Notes: generated by a model not told the origin, from the sequence alone. A stretch of DNA of 64,000 nucleotides from Leptolyngbya sp. PCC 7375 (GCF_000316115.1 NZ_JH993797.1:3520486-3584485); one strand, 5' to 3'. Counted from the first letter of the stretch, positions 44,732 to 54,986 are shown. Program-made: numbers and translations.

Positions 44732-47700
44732 ATGTATCAGGCTGACCTCACCGAGATTATTATCCAGAACCAGATTGCTCTTAAGAACTTAAGACGTGCT
44801 CTCACTCTTGGGCATGGTCAGTTTTCATTAATTTTAGTACGGATAAATTATCAACGCCTTACACACTTATTACTAGGCAACCTGGCTGAAACACAAAACT
44901 TTCATACTGTTGAACTATCTTCAGATACCCGTTCTCTCTCTGAAAGTATTACCGCTAGTCTAATCTCCTTAGACAAGCCTCCATCTGCTGTCATGGTTAC
45001 GGGTTTTGATCAGGTAGAAAAACTAGATGTCATGTTCAAGGCGGTCAATGTAGGTCGCAATGCTCTAATCTCTAAATTTCCTTGTCCAGTAGTGCTGTGG
45101 ATGACGGACACAGCACTACAGACTCTGACTATATATGCAGCAGATCTTAAAAGCTTTGCTGCAGTACCCATTAGGATTGATTATCCTTTGCAAGCTCTGA
45201 CTGAGGCATTGCACCGTGCTGCTGATAAACTATTTCAGTATATTTTAGATTGTTATGACTCTCTTCTCTTCGACACTTCAACTCCTCCTCTACCTGATGC
45301 AATTGATCATTTCACAATCCTGACCAAACAAGAACTCTCATTTGCCATTAACGATCTAACTCAGCATACAGTTCAGATAGATGGTGCTCTGAAAGCTAGT
45401 TTAGATTTTCTTCAAGGGCGAGAGACTCATAATCCTGGCAGTTTAGCGATAGCTAGAGAATATTACGAACGGAGCTTGAAATATTGGTTACAAACCGACC
45501 AAAGGGTTGAAGACACTGGCGTTCAGCAAGCTGTCCTACTCTTGCATTTAGGCTGGTGGTGGGAAACTCATGCCAAGTTACAACACTCTACCTATTTAAG
45601 CTCGTACCATAAAGCTCGTCGTTTCTACGAGAAATTCATTGATATTTTGCGACAACAAAATCGTTATGATAGCATGGCGGTTTTTGTTCATATTCTTGCA
45701 GAAACATTACAGAAACTAAGTGATTGGGAGGCTCTTTCAATACTGGCTAATGAAAGTAGAGCACTACACCAAGGCGACTGGGTACGATTGGCCCGAGACC
45801 ATGGCTATTTGGCAGAAGCTGCCCTTGCTAGTAATAACTGGAACAACGCTCAACGATTTGCGACAGAAGCTCTAAAGCTATTAGCTCAGGCAGTCAAAAG
45901 TACCCAAACATTAGGGAGAACAGTTGCTAATAATGTGTCTAAAGAAATAAGCTCACACTCTTCAAAAGCTTCTCCTGAGGCAGTCATCATAGCACTACGG
46001 TATCATCAGGGTCGATATTACTTTTTACGCGGACAGGCTAAACTACATCAGAAAAATAACCTTCTCTTTGAAGAGGCTTTGCATGATTTAGAAAATGCAC
46101 GCCAGAGATTAGAACCTCGCTATGATTTCTCGTTATATCGTAAAATCTTAACCAATCTACAGAACCTATACTTTGCTAAACAGCGTTATCGAGATGCATT
46201 TTCAATTAAGCAGGAACAACAGCAGGTAGAAAGCCTAATGGGATTAAGGGCATTTATTGGAGCAAACCCAATTCAACCCTATCGCTCATTATCTCAAACG
46301 CTTGATCATATCAATAAAACCTCATCTACCAAAGACAGTATCACAGAGAATCAGCATGATATTGACCATATCTTAAAGATTTTAATTAAACCTCAGTCCT
46401 CCATATTGGTTCTTCACAAGCAGCCAAAAATGGGAGGAAAATTGTTACTTAGTGACAACTTAGTACCTACTCTACAAGAAGCCATTTCTGAGACAGGTAC
46501 TACATTATCTTTATTAATACGTGACTACCAAAATTGGACGACATCAATACTTGAAGCCTTACAAACCGAAGGTTCGATAGATTTCACTGTAAGCCCAATA
46601 TCCACCCGTGAGCCTAGCAAATCAAAGTTTTCGATTCTAGAAGATATACTCACACAACTTAAACTAAAGATTCAGAATAACTACAATCAGATCGTGTTCA
46701 TCTTTGATCAATTCGAAAAAATCTTCGATGAACTTTCTGACATAGAACAACGCAAAATCTTTTATACCTTCTTGAAGAAATGCACAGACACATCAGGCCT
46801 CAGAATCATTCTAGTTTTGCGTGATGACTATTTACATCTTCTTGTTGAAGGCGAACATCTTGCCAACTTAGACATCAACTATTTCTCTCATGATCAACAA
46901 CATAGCTTTAAGTCTATTCCACAACTGACAGGGTACGACAAGATAACCTCCAAGATGGACGACTCTGAAGAACAGGGAGGGACTGTAAGCTATGTAAATC
47001 ATTTAATGGAACCTCGATTCCCCTTATTAGTTATTCAAGGTGACCCTGGCATAGAGAGAAGTTCGTTACTTGGGACCGAGTTGTTACAAGCACTTCGCCA
47101 GGTTACTTTTGAAGGACGAAAAACTCTTCCATTACTAGTACACAACTACCGCAATTGGACAGCATCAATTTTTCAAGCCTTACAAACCTCAATTTTGACA
47201 GGTTCTACTACAAAGCCACCATCAATTGATAAGCTGAAGATATCAGAGCTTTCCATTTCAGAAGAAGATTTGCTTACACAGCTTAGACAACAAGTTCAGG
47301 ATAAATATCAGCAAGTCGTTCTCATTTTTGATCAATTTGAAAAATTCTTTGATGAGCGTCCTGACATAGAGCAACGCAAGAAACTCTACGTCTTCTTAAA
47401 GAATTGTCTGAATACACCATATCTTAAAATCGTTCTAGCTTTGCGCGATGAGTATCTGCACTACCTTAAGGAATGGGAATTTCTTGTCAAGCTAGAGATT
47501 GATCCTTTGAGTTCTGACATTCTCCATCCTTACCGTTCCAATGGTCTTAGGCTAGCGTTATCAGTCTCAGAAGTACATGTTGCAGGACGGCGAAGAGATG
47601 TAATGCACCTAGTAGACCGATTAATGCAGCCTCAGTTTGCTCTAGTAGTGCTTCATGGGCAATCTGGGGTAGGAAAAAGCTCTTTGCTCAGCTCTGGGCT

Positions 47701-50700
47701 TGTGCCAGTATTACGGCAGGCTACATCTGATGGACGTACTACTCTTCCCTTACTCATTCGAAACTATACAAGCTGGGAGATCTCGGTTCTTCAAGCGTTG
47801 CAAAGAGTAACCTCGTCTCTGCCTGCAGCGCCACCTAACTTTCAAGTATCATTTCCTATAACGGGTGAAAGTTTACTAAATCATTTGCGTCAACATGCTC
47901 AAGATTACTATCAACAGATTATCCTGATATTTGATCAATTTGAGGAGTTTTTCTTCGAGCGCCCTACACTTGAGCAACGGCGATCCCTTTATCAATTCTT
48001 ACGAAACTGTGTAAATACTCCTTATTTCAAAGTTGTCTTGACTCTCAGAGACGACTATCTTCACTACTTACTGGAATGGAAGCGTTTAACCGATTTCGAT
48101 CTCGATATTCTGAGTCAAGATGTACGTTACTACTTGGGAAATTTTACACCCAAGGAGTGTGAGATTGTTATTCAACAGCTTACAGAAAACGCTCAGTTCT
48201 ATCTAGAGAAGCCTTTGATTGCTGCTCTAGTCACCGATTTATCTGCCAGTGATGGCGAAGTACGTCCTATTGAACTACAGATTGTTGGAGCTGAACTACA
48301 GCGAGAGAACATCACAACTTTAAAGCGTTATAAAGAACTAGGGAATAACCCAATTCGAGCGCTAGTGCTCAATTTCTTAAACCAAGTGGTGCGCGATTGC
48401 GGCCCTGAGAATAGTACTCTAGCCCGTACAATTCTCTATCTTCTTAGCGATGGAACCATCACACGTCCTCTTAAAACCCTTACTGAATTAGAAGAATCTC
48501 TGGAATCTCTAGGAATTCTGGTTGATCCTGAACAGCTCAGTCTTGTGTTAGAAATCCTGACTAACTCAGGACTTCTCTTTGAGAGCCCAGAAGTAAGTGG
48601 TAGCGTACGCTATCAGCTAGCTCATGACTACTTGATAGATCTAGTCAAACAACAAGATATGCCAGGGCTGATAACTGTACTAGAGGCCGAACGAAAACGC
48701 AGAAAACAATCTGAAACTCAGCTACGTACAGCCCTTCAAGAACAGGCCATGGCCCTAGCCCAAGCCACTGAGGAACGTTATCGAGCAGAAACTGCGGAGA
48801 TGCAGGCCCTGGCCTCGGTTTCCCAGGCGTTATTGCTCTCCCACGATGGCTTAGGTGCCTTACTAGAGGCATTAAAAGGTGCACAACAAAGTCAGCTGAC
48901 TCCCATATCGGGGTATTTAGAAAATCAAATTTTATTTCGCCTGTGGCAAGCCCTGCATACAGTGCGAGAGAAAAATCGCATTCACGCCCACCAAGACTGG
49001 GTGCTCTCAGCCTGTTTCAGCCCCGATGGTCAATACCTGGCCTCCAGCAGTGACGATGGCACCGTGCGTTTATGGAATGCTCGCGGCAAACTGTTGCAGG
49101 TCTTTATTGGACACCAGGGTAGTGTTTTAGATGTGGCGTTTAGCCAGGATAGTTGCTTAATTGGCTCGGCTGGCGATGACTTTAAGGTGCGTATCTGGGA
49201 CATGTCTGGACAATGTTTGCAAATTTTGACGGGCCATACAGGCGCTGTCAATAGTCTGGCGTTTAGCCCCACCCAAAAACTCATTGCATCCGCCAGTAAT
49301 GACCACACCGTCAGGCTTTGGACCCATGATGGGCAATGGTTAAAAACCCTCGAAGGCCACCTGGACTGGGTCAGATCCATCGCCTTTAGCGCCGATGGTC
49401 AATATCTGGTTTCTGCGGCAGAAGACGGCACCCTCTGTCTCTGGAATACGGAAGGTGAGTTACTACAGGCCATGAGTAGCCATGCAGGCTGGTTATTGCA
49501 GGCTGTGTTTAGTCCAGACGGACAACATATTGCCTCCTGTGGCGATGATCATCTGATCAAGCTTTGGAATTTAAATGGGGAGTTGTTGCAATATTTTGAG
49601 GGGCACCAAAACTGGGTGAGAGATTTGTGTTTTAGCCCTGATGGCACATACTTGATGTCAGCGGGTGACGATCAAAACATTCATATCTGGGATATGAATG
49701 GCAAACTTTTGGATACGCTCAAAGGACATCGCAGCAGCGTGCTCAGTTTGGGCATTAATCCCCAGGGCACACAGCTGATATCAGCCAGTGATGACAACAC
49801 CATTCGCCTCTGGCAGCTAGAGTCACGCGACATCCCCAGTCTCCAAGGACACCATGGCATTGTCTGGGATGTGTGCTGGCAGCCCAACGGGTCAAAACTG
49901 GTATCAGCAGGAGCCGATCAGACATTAAAAATATGGGCCACTGTAGGGGGAGAACATAAGCTACTCCATACCCAGCAAGCTCACAACAGCAGTATCTATA
50001 GCGTTGATTGGAGTCCGGATGGTCGATTGATTGCATCCGCCAGTGCCGACCATACCGTCAAGCTTTGGACAGCTGATGGTGAACCATTACATACATGCCA
50101 AGGCCACCAAAATGCCATCTGGTCTGTGAACTTTAGCCCTGATGGCACCTATTTAGCGTCAGCGGGGAGCGATCGCAACATTCGTTTCTGGTACACCGAC
50201 GGCACCCCCATCGGTCAACTCAGCGGTCACGAGGGTACGGTCTGGACCGTTGCCTTCAGTCCTGACGGCAAGTATCTCGTGTCAGGGAGTGAAGACGGCA
50301 CCCTACGCCAATGGGACTTAACAGGTCTCACCACCAGTGACGCCAGCTTTGCAGACCAAACCGGCACCATTTTGCCAGGCCATACGGGCAGTGTCTGGGC
50401 CGTTGCCGTTGCCCCCGACAGTCAAATCATCGCCTCAGCAGGCAGTGACAACACTATCCGTCTCTGGAAAGAGGGTGACCTACTACAAATTTTGCGAGGT
50501 CACCATGACTGGGTCCGCAGTGTCTCCTTTGGCCTCAACGGCGATGTCATTGCCTCCGCCAGTGATGATGGCACCATTCGTTTTTGGCAACTCCCAAGCG
50601 GTCAACCGCTGCACACGTTCACAGGGCACCGAGGCATCATCTGGCAAGGCTCGTTTAACAACACAGGTGACCGTCTAGCCTCAGCCGGAGCCGATGGGCA

Positions 50701-50827
50701 GGTGCGCCTCTGGAATCTACAAATGCAAGACCTAATGCGCCAGAGCTGCCAATGGATTGAGGATTATTTAGCCTATGGCGACTTAAGCGACGCGGATCGC
50801 TTGGTATGTGAGGATTTTTGGGAGTAA
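44732..50827 (+). CDS. Giant protein: TPR-like region, three tandem nSTAND cores, 14 WD40 repeats
   Basis: A 2031-residue soluble protein. Residues 1-190 resemble a P-loop-type fold without Walker A. Residues about 200-500 are TPR-like helices. Then three nSTAND ATPase cores follow: Walker-A positions at about 564 (HKQPKMGGKLLLS), 770 (QGDPGIERSSLLG) and 976 (HGQSGVGKSSLLS), so only the third is intact. All keep the Walker B FIFDQFEKIF / LIFDQFEKFF / LIFDQFEEFF. Only the third continues into the winged-helix region (to about 1330), then a coiled coil. From about 1419 there are 14 WD40 repeats, i.e. two seven-bladed propellers. STAND proteins with WD40 sense ligands and oligomerise. Confidence 0.93.
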   Translation: MYQADLTEIIIQNQIALKNLRRALTLGHGQFSLILVRINYQRLTHLLLGNLAETQNFHTVELSSDTRSLSESITASLISLDKPPSAVMVTGFDQVEKLDVMFKAVNVGRNALISKFPCPVVLWMTDTALQTLTIYAADLKSFAAVPIRIDYPLQALTEALHRAADKLFQYILDCYDSLLFDTSTPPLPDAIDHFTILTKQELSFAINDLTQHTVQIDGALKASLDFLQGRETHNPGSLAIAREYYERSLKYWLQTDQRVEDTGVQQAVLLLHLGWWWETHAKLQHSTYLSSYHKARRFYEKFIDILRQQNRYDSMAVFVHILAETLQKLSDWEALSILANESRALHQGDWVRLARDHGYLAEAALASNNWNNAQRFATEALKLLAQAVKSTQTLGRTVANNVSKEISSHSSKASPEAVIIALRYHQGRYYFLRGQAKLHQKNNLLFEEALHDLENARQRLEPRYDFSLYRKILTNLQNLYFAKQRYRDAFSIKQEQQQVESLMGLRAFIGANPIQPYRSLSQTLDHINKTSSTKDSITENQHDIDHILKILIKPQSSILVLHKQPKMGGKLLLSDNLVPTLQEAISETGTTLSLLIRDYQNWTTSILEALQTEGSIDFTVSPISTREPSKSKFSILEDILTQLKLKIQNNYNQIVFIFDQFEKIFDELSDIEQRKIFYTFLKKCTDTSGLRIILVLRDDYLHLLVEGEHLANLDINYFSHDQQHSFKSIPQLTGYDKITSKMDDSEEQGGTVSYVNHLMEPRFPLLVIQGDPGIERSSLLGTELLQALRQVTFEGRKTLPLLVHNYRNWTASIFQALQTSILTGSTTKPPSIDKLKISELSISEEDLLTQLRQQVQDKYQQVVLIFDQFEKFFDERPDIEQRKKLYVFLKNCLNTPYLKIVLALRDEYLHYLKEWEFLVKLEIDPLSSDILHPYRSNGLRLALSVSEVHVAGRRRDVMHLVDRLMQPQFALVVLHGQSGVGKSSLLSSGLVPVLRQATSDGRTTLPLLIRNYTSWEISVLQALQRVTSSLPAAPPNFQVSFPITGESLLNHLRQHAQDYYQQIILIFDQFEEFFFERPTLEQRRSLYQFLRNCVNTPYFKVVLTLRDDYLHYLLEWKRLTDFDLDILSQDVRYYLGNFTPKECEIVIQQLTENAQFYLEKPLIAALVTDLSASDGEVRPIELQIVGAELQRENITTLKRYKELGNNPIRALVLNFLNQVVRDCGPENSTLARTILYLLSDGTITRPLKTLTELEESLESLGILVDPEQLSLVLEILTNSGLLFESPEVSGSVRYQLAHDYLIDLVKQQDMPGLITVLEAERKRRKQSETQLRTALQEQAMALAQATEERYRAETAEMQALASVSQALLLSHDGLGALLEALKGAQQSQLTPISGYLENQILFRLWQALHTVREKNRIHAHQDWVLSACFSPDGQYLASSSDDGTVRLWNARGKLLQVFIGHQGSVLDVAFSQDSCLIGSAGDDFKVRIWDMSGQCLQILTGHTGAVNSLAFSPTQKLIASASNDHTVRLWTHDGQWLKTLEGHLDWVRSIAFSADGQYLVSAAEDGTLCLWNTEGELLQAMSSHAGWLLQAVFSPDGQHIASCGDDHLIKLWNLNGELLQYFEGHQNWVRDLCFSPDGTYLMSAGDDQNIHIWDMNGKLLDTLKGHRSSVLSLGINPQGTQLISASDDNTIRLWQLESRDIPSLQGHHGIVWDVCWQPNGSKLVSAGADQTLKIWATVGGEHKLLHTQQAHNSSIYSVDWSPDGRLIASASADHTVKLWTADGEPLHTCQGHQNAIWSVNFSPDGTYLASAGSDRNIRFWYTDGTPIGQLSGHEGTVWTVAFSPDGKYLVSGSEDGTLRQWDLTGLTTSDASFADQTGTILPGHTGSVWAVAVAPDSQIIASAGSDNTIRLWKEGDLLQILRGHHDWVRSVSFGLNGDVIASASDDGTIRFWQLPSGQPLHTFTGHRGIIWQGSFNNTGDRLASAGADGQVRLWNLQMQDLMRQSCQWIEDYLAYGDLSDADRLVCEDFWE

Positions 50828-50948
50828 AAGGTGCAAGAGGTTTGAGGTTTGAGTTCAAGCCTTTTAACCAGGCTCCACTAGATTAAAAGTAATCACCCCA
50901 AGAACCAAGAACGACTACTGTGTGGCGTAAGGTTACCCACTAGTGACG

Positions 50949-50988
50949 TGGATGGGTGGATGGGTGGATGAGTCGAGGGGTGGATGGA
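50949..50988. repeat. 8-bp tandem repeat (GTGGATGG-type)
   Basis: Five units of GTGGATGG with changes in the third and fourth, in the spacer between the WD40 gene and the PlsY fusion. It is a short tandem repeat of a kind common in cyanobacteria, with no reading frame. Confidence 0.8.
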
Positions 50989-51074
50989 TTGATTACAATC
51001 AATAACCCATTGCTAAGACTGAGCTTAAGGATTACCCACAATGTCCTCGACTAATGCTCAGATAGAAGTGACCT

Positions 51075-54068
51075 TTGACTGAGCAGCATATGGCACAGGT
51101 TTGGGGCGCACTCTTGATTTTTCTAGTTTGCCCGCTATTGGGGGGACTGCCCTTAACGGGATGGTGGGTGCTGCTGGCCACGGGGAAACGACTATCGCAG
51201 ATTGGCACCGGCAATGTGGGGGTGTCAGCGGCGTTTTACCACGGGGGCACCGTAGTTGGGTTGGGGGCTGTGGCGCTGGAAGCGTTTAAGGGGATTGGCG
51301 CTGTGCTGCTGGCCAAGCACTTTTTTCCAGGGGATCCGATCTGGCCAGTGGTGGCGTTAATGGCTCTAGTGATGGGACGCTATTGGCTCAGTCGAGGTGC
51401 GGGGGTGACCAACGTAAGCTGGGGCTTTTTAGTTTACGACCCGCTGGTGGCAATTTTAGGCTGGCTGCTGAGTTTGGTGGCATTTACAGTACTGCGAGAA
51501 CGAAAACAGGGACGTATGTTTGCATTAGTTTTACTGCCCGTTCTCACGGGATTGGTTCACAGCAATGGCATGCGCGTGGCAGCGGTGGCCTGTTTAATGG
51601 GTCTGATTGGCTGGATTTATCAGAAGCTGCCGGATGATTTGGAACTGCCGACCCAAGGCACTCGGACAGAATCGCGACGGCTGTTTCGCTTTTTTCGCGG
51701 AGAGTCGGCCCTACAGGCACTAGACCAGGTGCTCGACCCAACTAAGGTGGGGAATAAAGCGGCTACCCTATCTCAGCTAAAGGCGTGGGGGTATCCGGTG
51801 CCCATGGGTTACATTCTGCAAGCAGGGGACGATCCGTCAGCATTATTGGGTCTTTGTCAGCCGTCGCCCCAGCAGCCTCTGGTGGCAAGGTCTTCAGCAG
51901 TGGGGGAAGACGATCTAGGCGCATCAGCAGCCGGGCAGTATGTGTCGGTGACGGATGTGGTCAACCAGGCAGATTTGGAGGGTGCGATCGCAACCTGTTT
52001 CCAAGCCTACAATCGCCCCAGTGCCGTCAAATATCGACAGGATCTGGGGCTTTCTGAAGCCTCTATGAACGTTCTGGTGCAGCAGCAAATTCAGGGGGTG
52101 ATCTCCGGCGTTGCCTTTAGTCGTGACCCGATTGCTCGGTGTGGTCATGATGTTGTGATTGAGGCACTGCCAGGTCCGGCCAGTCGGGTTGTTTCTGGGC
52201 AAATTACACCGCAGCGATACCATGTGACAATTACGCCAGAAGATATGCAATCTGGGGATGATTGGCAATTATCGAACGCGGTTGATTTACCGATGGATCC
52301 AAAGGAGGAACCCTCCACGGAGGTAGAGGCGTTCCATGGAACGTCTCTACCTCAAATTGGTCAATCCATCCCCCCCCGCCTGATCCAACAAATTGCCTAT
52401 CTAACCCGTCACCTGGAACAACGGTTTGGTGATATTCCCCAGGATGTGGAATGGACCTATGACGGCGAACACATATGGGTGTTGCAAAGTCGCCCAATCA
52501 CCACATTAAGGCCCCTCTGGACTCGTAAAATTGCAGCTGAGGTGATTCCCGGTGTGATTCATCCCCTGACCTGGTCCATCAATCAGCCCCTCACCTGTGG
52601 TGTTTGGGGAGATCTCTTCACTCTGGTATTGGGGAAACGGGCAGCTGGCTTAGATTTCTCACAAACGGCGATGCTGCATCGTTCCCATGCGTACTTTAAT
52701 GCCACGCTCCTGGGAGATATTTTTATCCGCATGGGTCTGCCTGCCGAAAGTTTAGAGTTTCTGACCCGTGGTGCAAAGTTTAGCCGTCCGCCTCTGGCTG
52801 CCACATTACGAAACTTACCAGGGCTCATAAAGCTAGCAACTAGAGAATGGCAGTTAGCCAAAGATTTTAAACGAGATTATCACACACATTTTCAGCCTGG
52901 GCTGCACTCTCTTAAATCGCCCCATACACTCTCCCCCAAAGAAATAAAACAACAGATAGAACGTATTTTTTCTCTGCTGAAACGAGCAACGCTTTATAAC
53001 ATTCTGGGACCGCTGGGTTTTGCGCTCTGTAAGGCAATTTTCACAGTGGATAGTGCACAGCTCAATTATCGTTCTAATCCAGAACTTGCAGCCGTTGAAG
53101 CTATCAAAGACATTGCCCGACAGCATGCTGGTTTACTCCAACAGCTAGAAACTGTCCCTGACGATAGCGAAGAGTGTTTACACGCATTGGCCCAACTACC
53201 CGATAGCGCCCCACTCTTTGAGCAACTCGATGATTTTCTGGCCTCCTATGGTTATCTCAGTGAGGTAGCAACAGATATTTCAGTACCGATCTGGCAGGAA
53301 CAACCAGCTCCGATCAGAGCACTCTTAGTCACATTCTTGAAACAACCCCCTGCACCTCCTACCCAAGCGGCTAAGGGCAATATTGCTAAACCCAATTGGA
53401 AACAACGCCAGGTGCAGACTCGCCTGGATCTAAAAGGCAACATTGCAGAAGTATATAACCGATTATTAGCGGAATTGAGGGCTTGTTTCTTAGCGTTAGA
53501 ACAGCACTACCTTCGCGACCACAGCCTACAGGAACCGGGGGATATCTTTTTTCTGACCTGGCCTGAGATTCAGACATGGGGGACATCCTCCAGCTTGACC
53601 GTCTATGATCAAGATAGAAGTCCTCTGAGTTCAGTTGCTATTCGTCGTCAACAACGTCAGATAGATGGTGCATGGAAACCTCCATATTTGGTTTACGGCA
53701 AAGATCCCATCACTTTGTCTACCGCCCCTAGGACACCTATACAAACTGGACGTCTGTTAACAGGTATCGGGGCAAGTCCGGGCACTCTAGAGGGCAAAGT
53801 CCAAGTGCTTAACACATTGGACACTACGGTGCCCATCGACCAAAACACTATTTTAGTGGTGCCCTATACCGATGCGGGCTGGGCCCCGCTGCTGGCAAAC
53901 TTAGGTGGCTTAATCGCCGAAGTCGGGGGACAGCTTTCCCACGGAGCCATCGTGGCTCGGGAATATGGGATTCCAGCAGTGATGGATGTGGCCGACGTGA
54001 CCCAGCGATTGCGCACAGGTCAGCGAGTGCGGATTGATGGCCAACAGGGCACCGTTGAGATCCTGTAA
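51075..54068 (+). CDS. PlsY-like acyltransferase fused to PEP-synthase-like domains
   Basis: A 997-residue fusion. Residues about 8-195 have five to six membrane segments and the glycerol-3-phosphate acyltransferase pattern (TGKRLSQIGTGNVGVSAAFY-HGG). Residues about 215-475 match the ATP-binding domain of PEP synthase/pyruvate phosphate dikinase (KAATLSQLKAWGYPVPMGYI, VARSSAVGEDDLGASAAGQY). The C-terminus (about 940-997) holds the swivelling phospho-His domain, GGQLSHGAIVAREYGIPAV, with His near 957. The PEP-binding barrel is not recognised, so a phosphotransfer reaction on another substrate is likely. An in-frame palindrome is inserted at residue about 420. Confidence 0.82.
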   Translation: MTEQHMAQVWGALLIFLVCPLLGGLPLTGWWVLLATGKRLSQIGTGNVGVSAAFYHGGTVVGLGAVALEAFKGIGAVLLAKHFFPGDPIWPVVALMALVMGRYWLSRGAGVTNVSWGFLVYDPLVAILGWLLSLVAFTVLRERKQGRMFALVLLPVLTGLVHSNGMRVAAVACLMGLIGWIYQKLPDDLELPTQGTRTESRRLFRFFRGESALQALDQVLDPTKVGNKAATLSQLKAWGYPVPMGYILQAGDDPSALLGLCQPSPQQPLVARSSAVGEDDLGASAAGQYVSVTDVVNQADLEGAIATCFQAYNRPSAVKYRQDLGLSEASMNVLVQQQIQGVISGVAFSRDPIARCGHDVVIEALPGPASRVVSGQITPQRYHVTITPEDMQSGDDWQLSNAVDLPMDPKEEPSTEVEAFHGTSLPQIGQSIPPRLIQQIAYLTRHLEQRFGDIPQDVEWTYDGEHIWVLQSRPITTLRPLWTRKIAAEVIPGVIHPLTWSINQPLTCGVWGDLFTLVLGKRAAGLDFSQTAMLHRSHAYFNATLLGDIFIRMGLPAESLEFLTRGAKFSRPPLAATLRNLPGLIKLATREWQLAKDFKRDYHTHFQPGLHSLKSPHTLSPKEIKQQIERIFSLLKRATLYNILGPLGFALCKAIFTVDSAQLNYRSNPELAAVEAIKDIARQHAGLLQQLETVPDDSEECLHALAQLPDSAPLFEQLDDFLASYGYLSEVATDISVPIWQEQPAPIRALLVTFLKQPPAPPTQAAKGNIAKPNWKQRQVQTRLDLKGNIAEVYNRLLAELRACFLALEQHYLRDHSLQEPGDIFFLTWPEIQTWGTSSSLTVYDQDRSPLSSVAIRRQQRQIDGAWKPPYLVYGKDPITLSTAPRTPIQTGRLLTGIGASPGTLEGKVQVLNTLDTTVPIDQNTILVVPYTDAGWAPLLANLGGLIAEVGGQLSHGAIVAREYGIPAVMDVADVTQRLRTGQRVRIDGQQGTVEIL
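52321..52352. repeat. 32-bp palindrome inside a coding region
   Basis: 16-bp arms (AGGTAGAGGCGTTCCA / TGGAACGTCTCTACCT) with one mismatch. It encodes part of EVEAFHGTSLP within the ATP-grasp region of the PlsY/PEP-synthase fusion. The length keeps the frame (with flanking bases) and it resembles dispersed palindromes seen in cyanobacterial genomes. Confidence 0.8.
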
Positions 54069-54134
54069 AATCAGACTCTGCAATGTTTTGTAACATTACA
54101 GATAAGTAGACAACTGTCCGCTCATGTTCCCAGG

Positions 54135-54986
54135 ATGATTACAATCCAAGTGCCTCAACTCGAAAATAGATTTTGCGGTGCCAATGGGCTTTCGCTGTTT
54201 TATCAGGCGTGGTATCCATCAGGGACTGCCAAGGCAATATTGGCGCTGGTACATGGATTTGGCGAGCATTGCGATCGCTACTCCACCGTCACCACCGCCC
54301 TCACCCAGGCAGGCTATGCCATCTTTGGCTTTGATAACCAGGGTCATGGTCGGTCTGAAGGGCAGCGTGGCCATATTAACCGTTGGCAAGATTACCGCGA
54401 TAACGTCAGGGCCTTCCTGACTCAAGTACGGCAGCATGAGCCTAATCTGCCGCTGTTTGTTCTAGGCCATAGTCTAGGCGGGTTGATTGTTCTAGACTTT
54501 GCGCTTAATGCACCCCAAGGGTTGACAGGTATTATCATTAGCGGTCCGCCCATCCGACCCGTGGGCATTGCCAAGCCCTACCTAGTGGTCATTGCCCGAG
54601 CGCTGTCTGGCATTTGGCCTCGCTTTTCGATGGATGTGGGAGCTGGGGCAGAAACCCTATCTCGCGATCCGGCCATTGTGAATCAAACTGAGGACGATCC
54701 GCTCACCCATTCCATGGCAACAGTGCGATGGGGAACAGAATGTTTGGTTGCGATCGCAACCGTCCGTCGCAACATTGCCCAGCTACAGGTGCCGATTTTG
54801 CTAGTCCATGGCAGTGCCGACAAAGTCAATGATGTCAAAGGTAGCGAAGAAATTTTTGCACGCATCACGTCAGACAAAACCCTCAAAATTTATCCTGGCA
54901 GCTACCATGAGCCCCATAATGATCTGGACCGCAATCAGGTCATGGACGATGTTATTGAGTGGTTAGACAACCATCTCTCTCGTTAA
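54135..54986 (+). CDS. Alpha/beta hydrolase, monoacylglycerol-lipase-like
   Basis: A 283-residue enzyme of the Hydrolase_4 group. ALVHGFGEHCDRYSTV supplies the oxyanion-hole region, FVLGHSLGGLIVLDFAL the catalytic Ser (about residue 113), VHGSADKVND the Asp and YPGSYHEPHND the His. GFDNQGHGRSEGQRGHI is typical of monoacylglycerol lipase. It is cytoplasmic and may recycle glycerides. It overlaps nothing but lies close to the TenA-like gene, so the two may be co-transcribed. Confidence 0.92.
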   Translation: MITIQVPQLENRFCGANGLSLFYQAWYPSGTAKAILALVHGFGEHCDRYSTVTTALTQAGYAIFGFDNQGHGRSEGQRGHINRWQDYRDNVRAFLTQVRQHEPNLPLFVLGHSLGGLIVLDFALNAPQGLTGIIISGPPIRPVGIAKPYLVVIARALSGIWPRFSMDVGAGAETLSRDPAIVNQTEDDPLTHSMATVRWGTECLVAIATVRRNIAQLQVPILLVHGSADKVNDVKGSEEIFARITSDKTLKIYPGSYHEPHNDLDRNQVMDDVIEWLDNHLSR

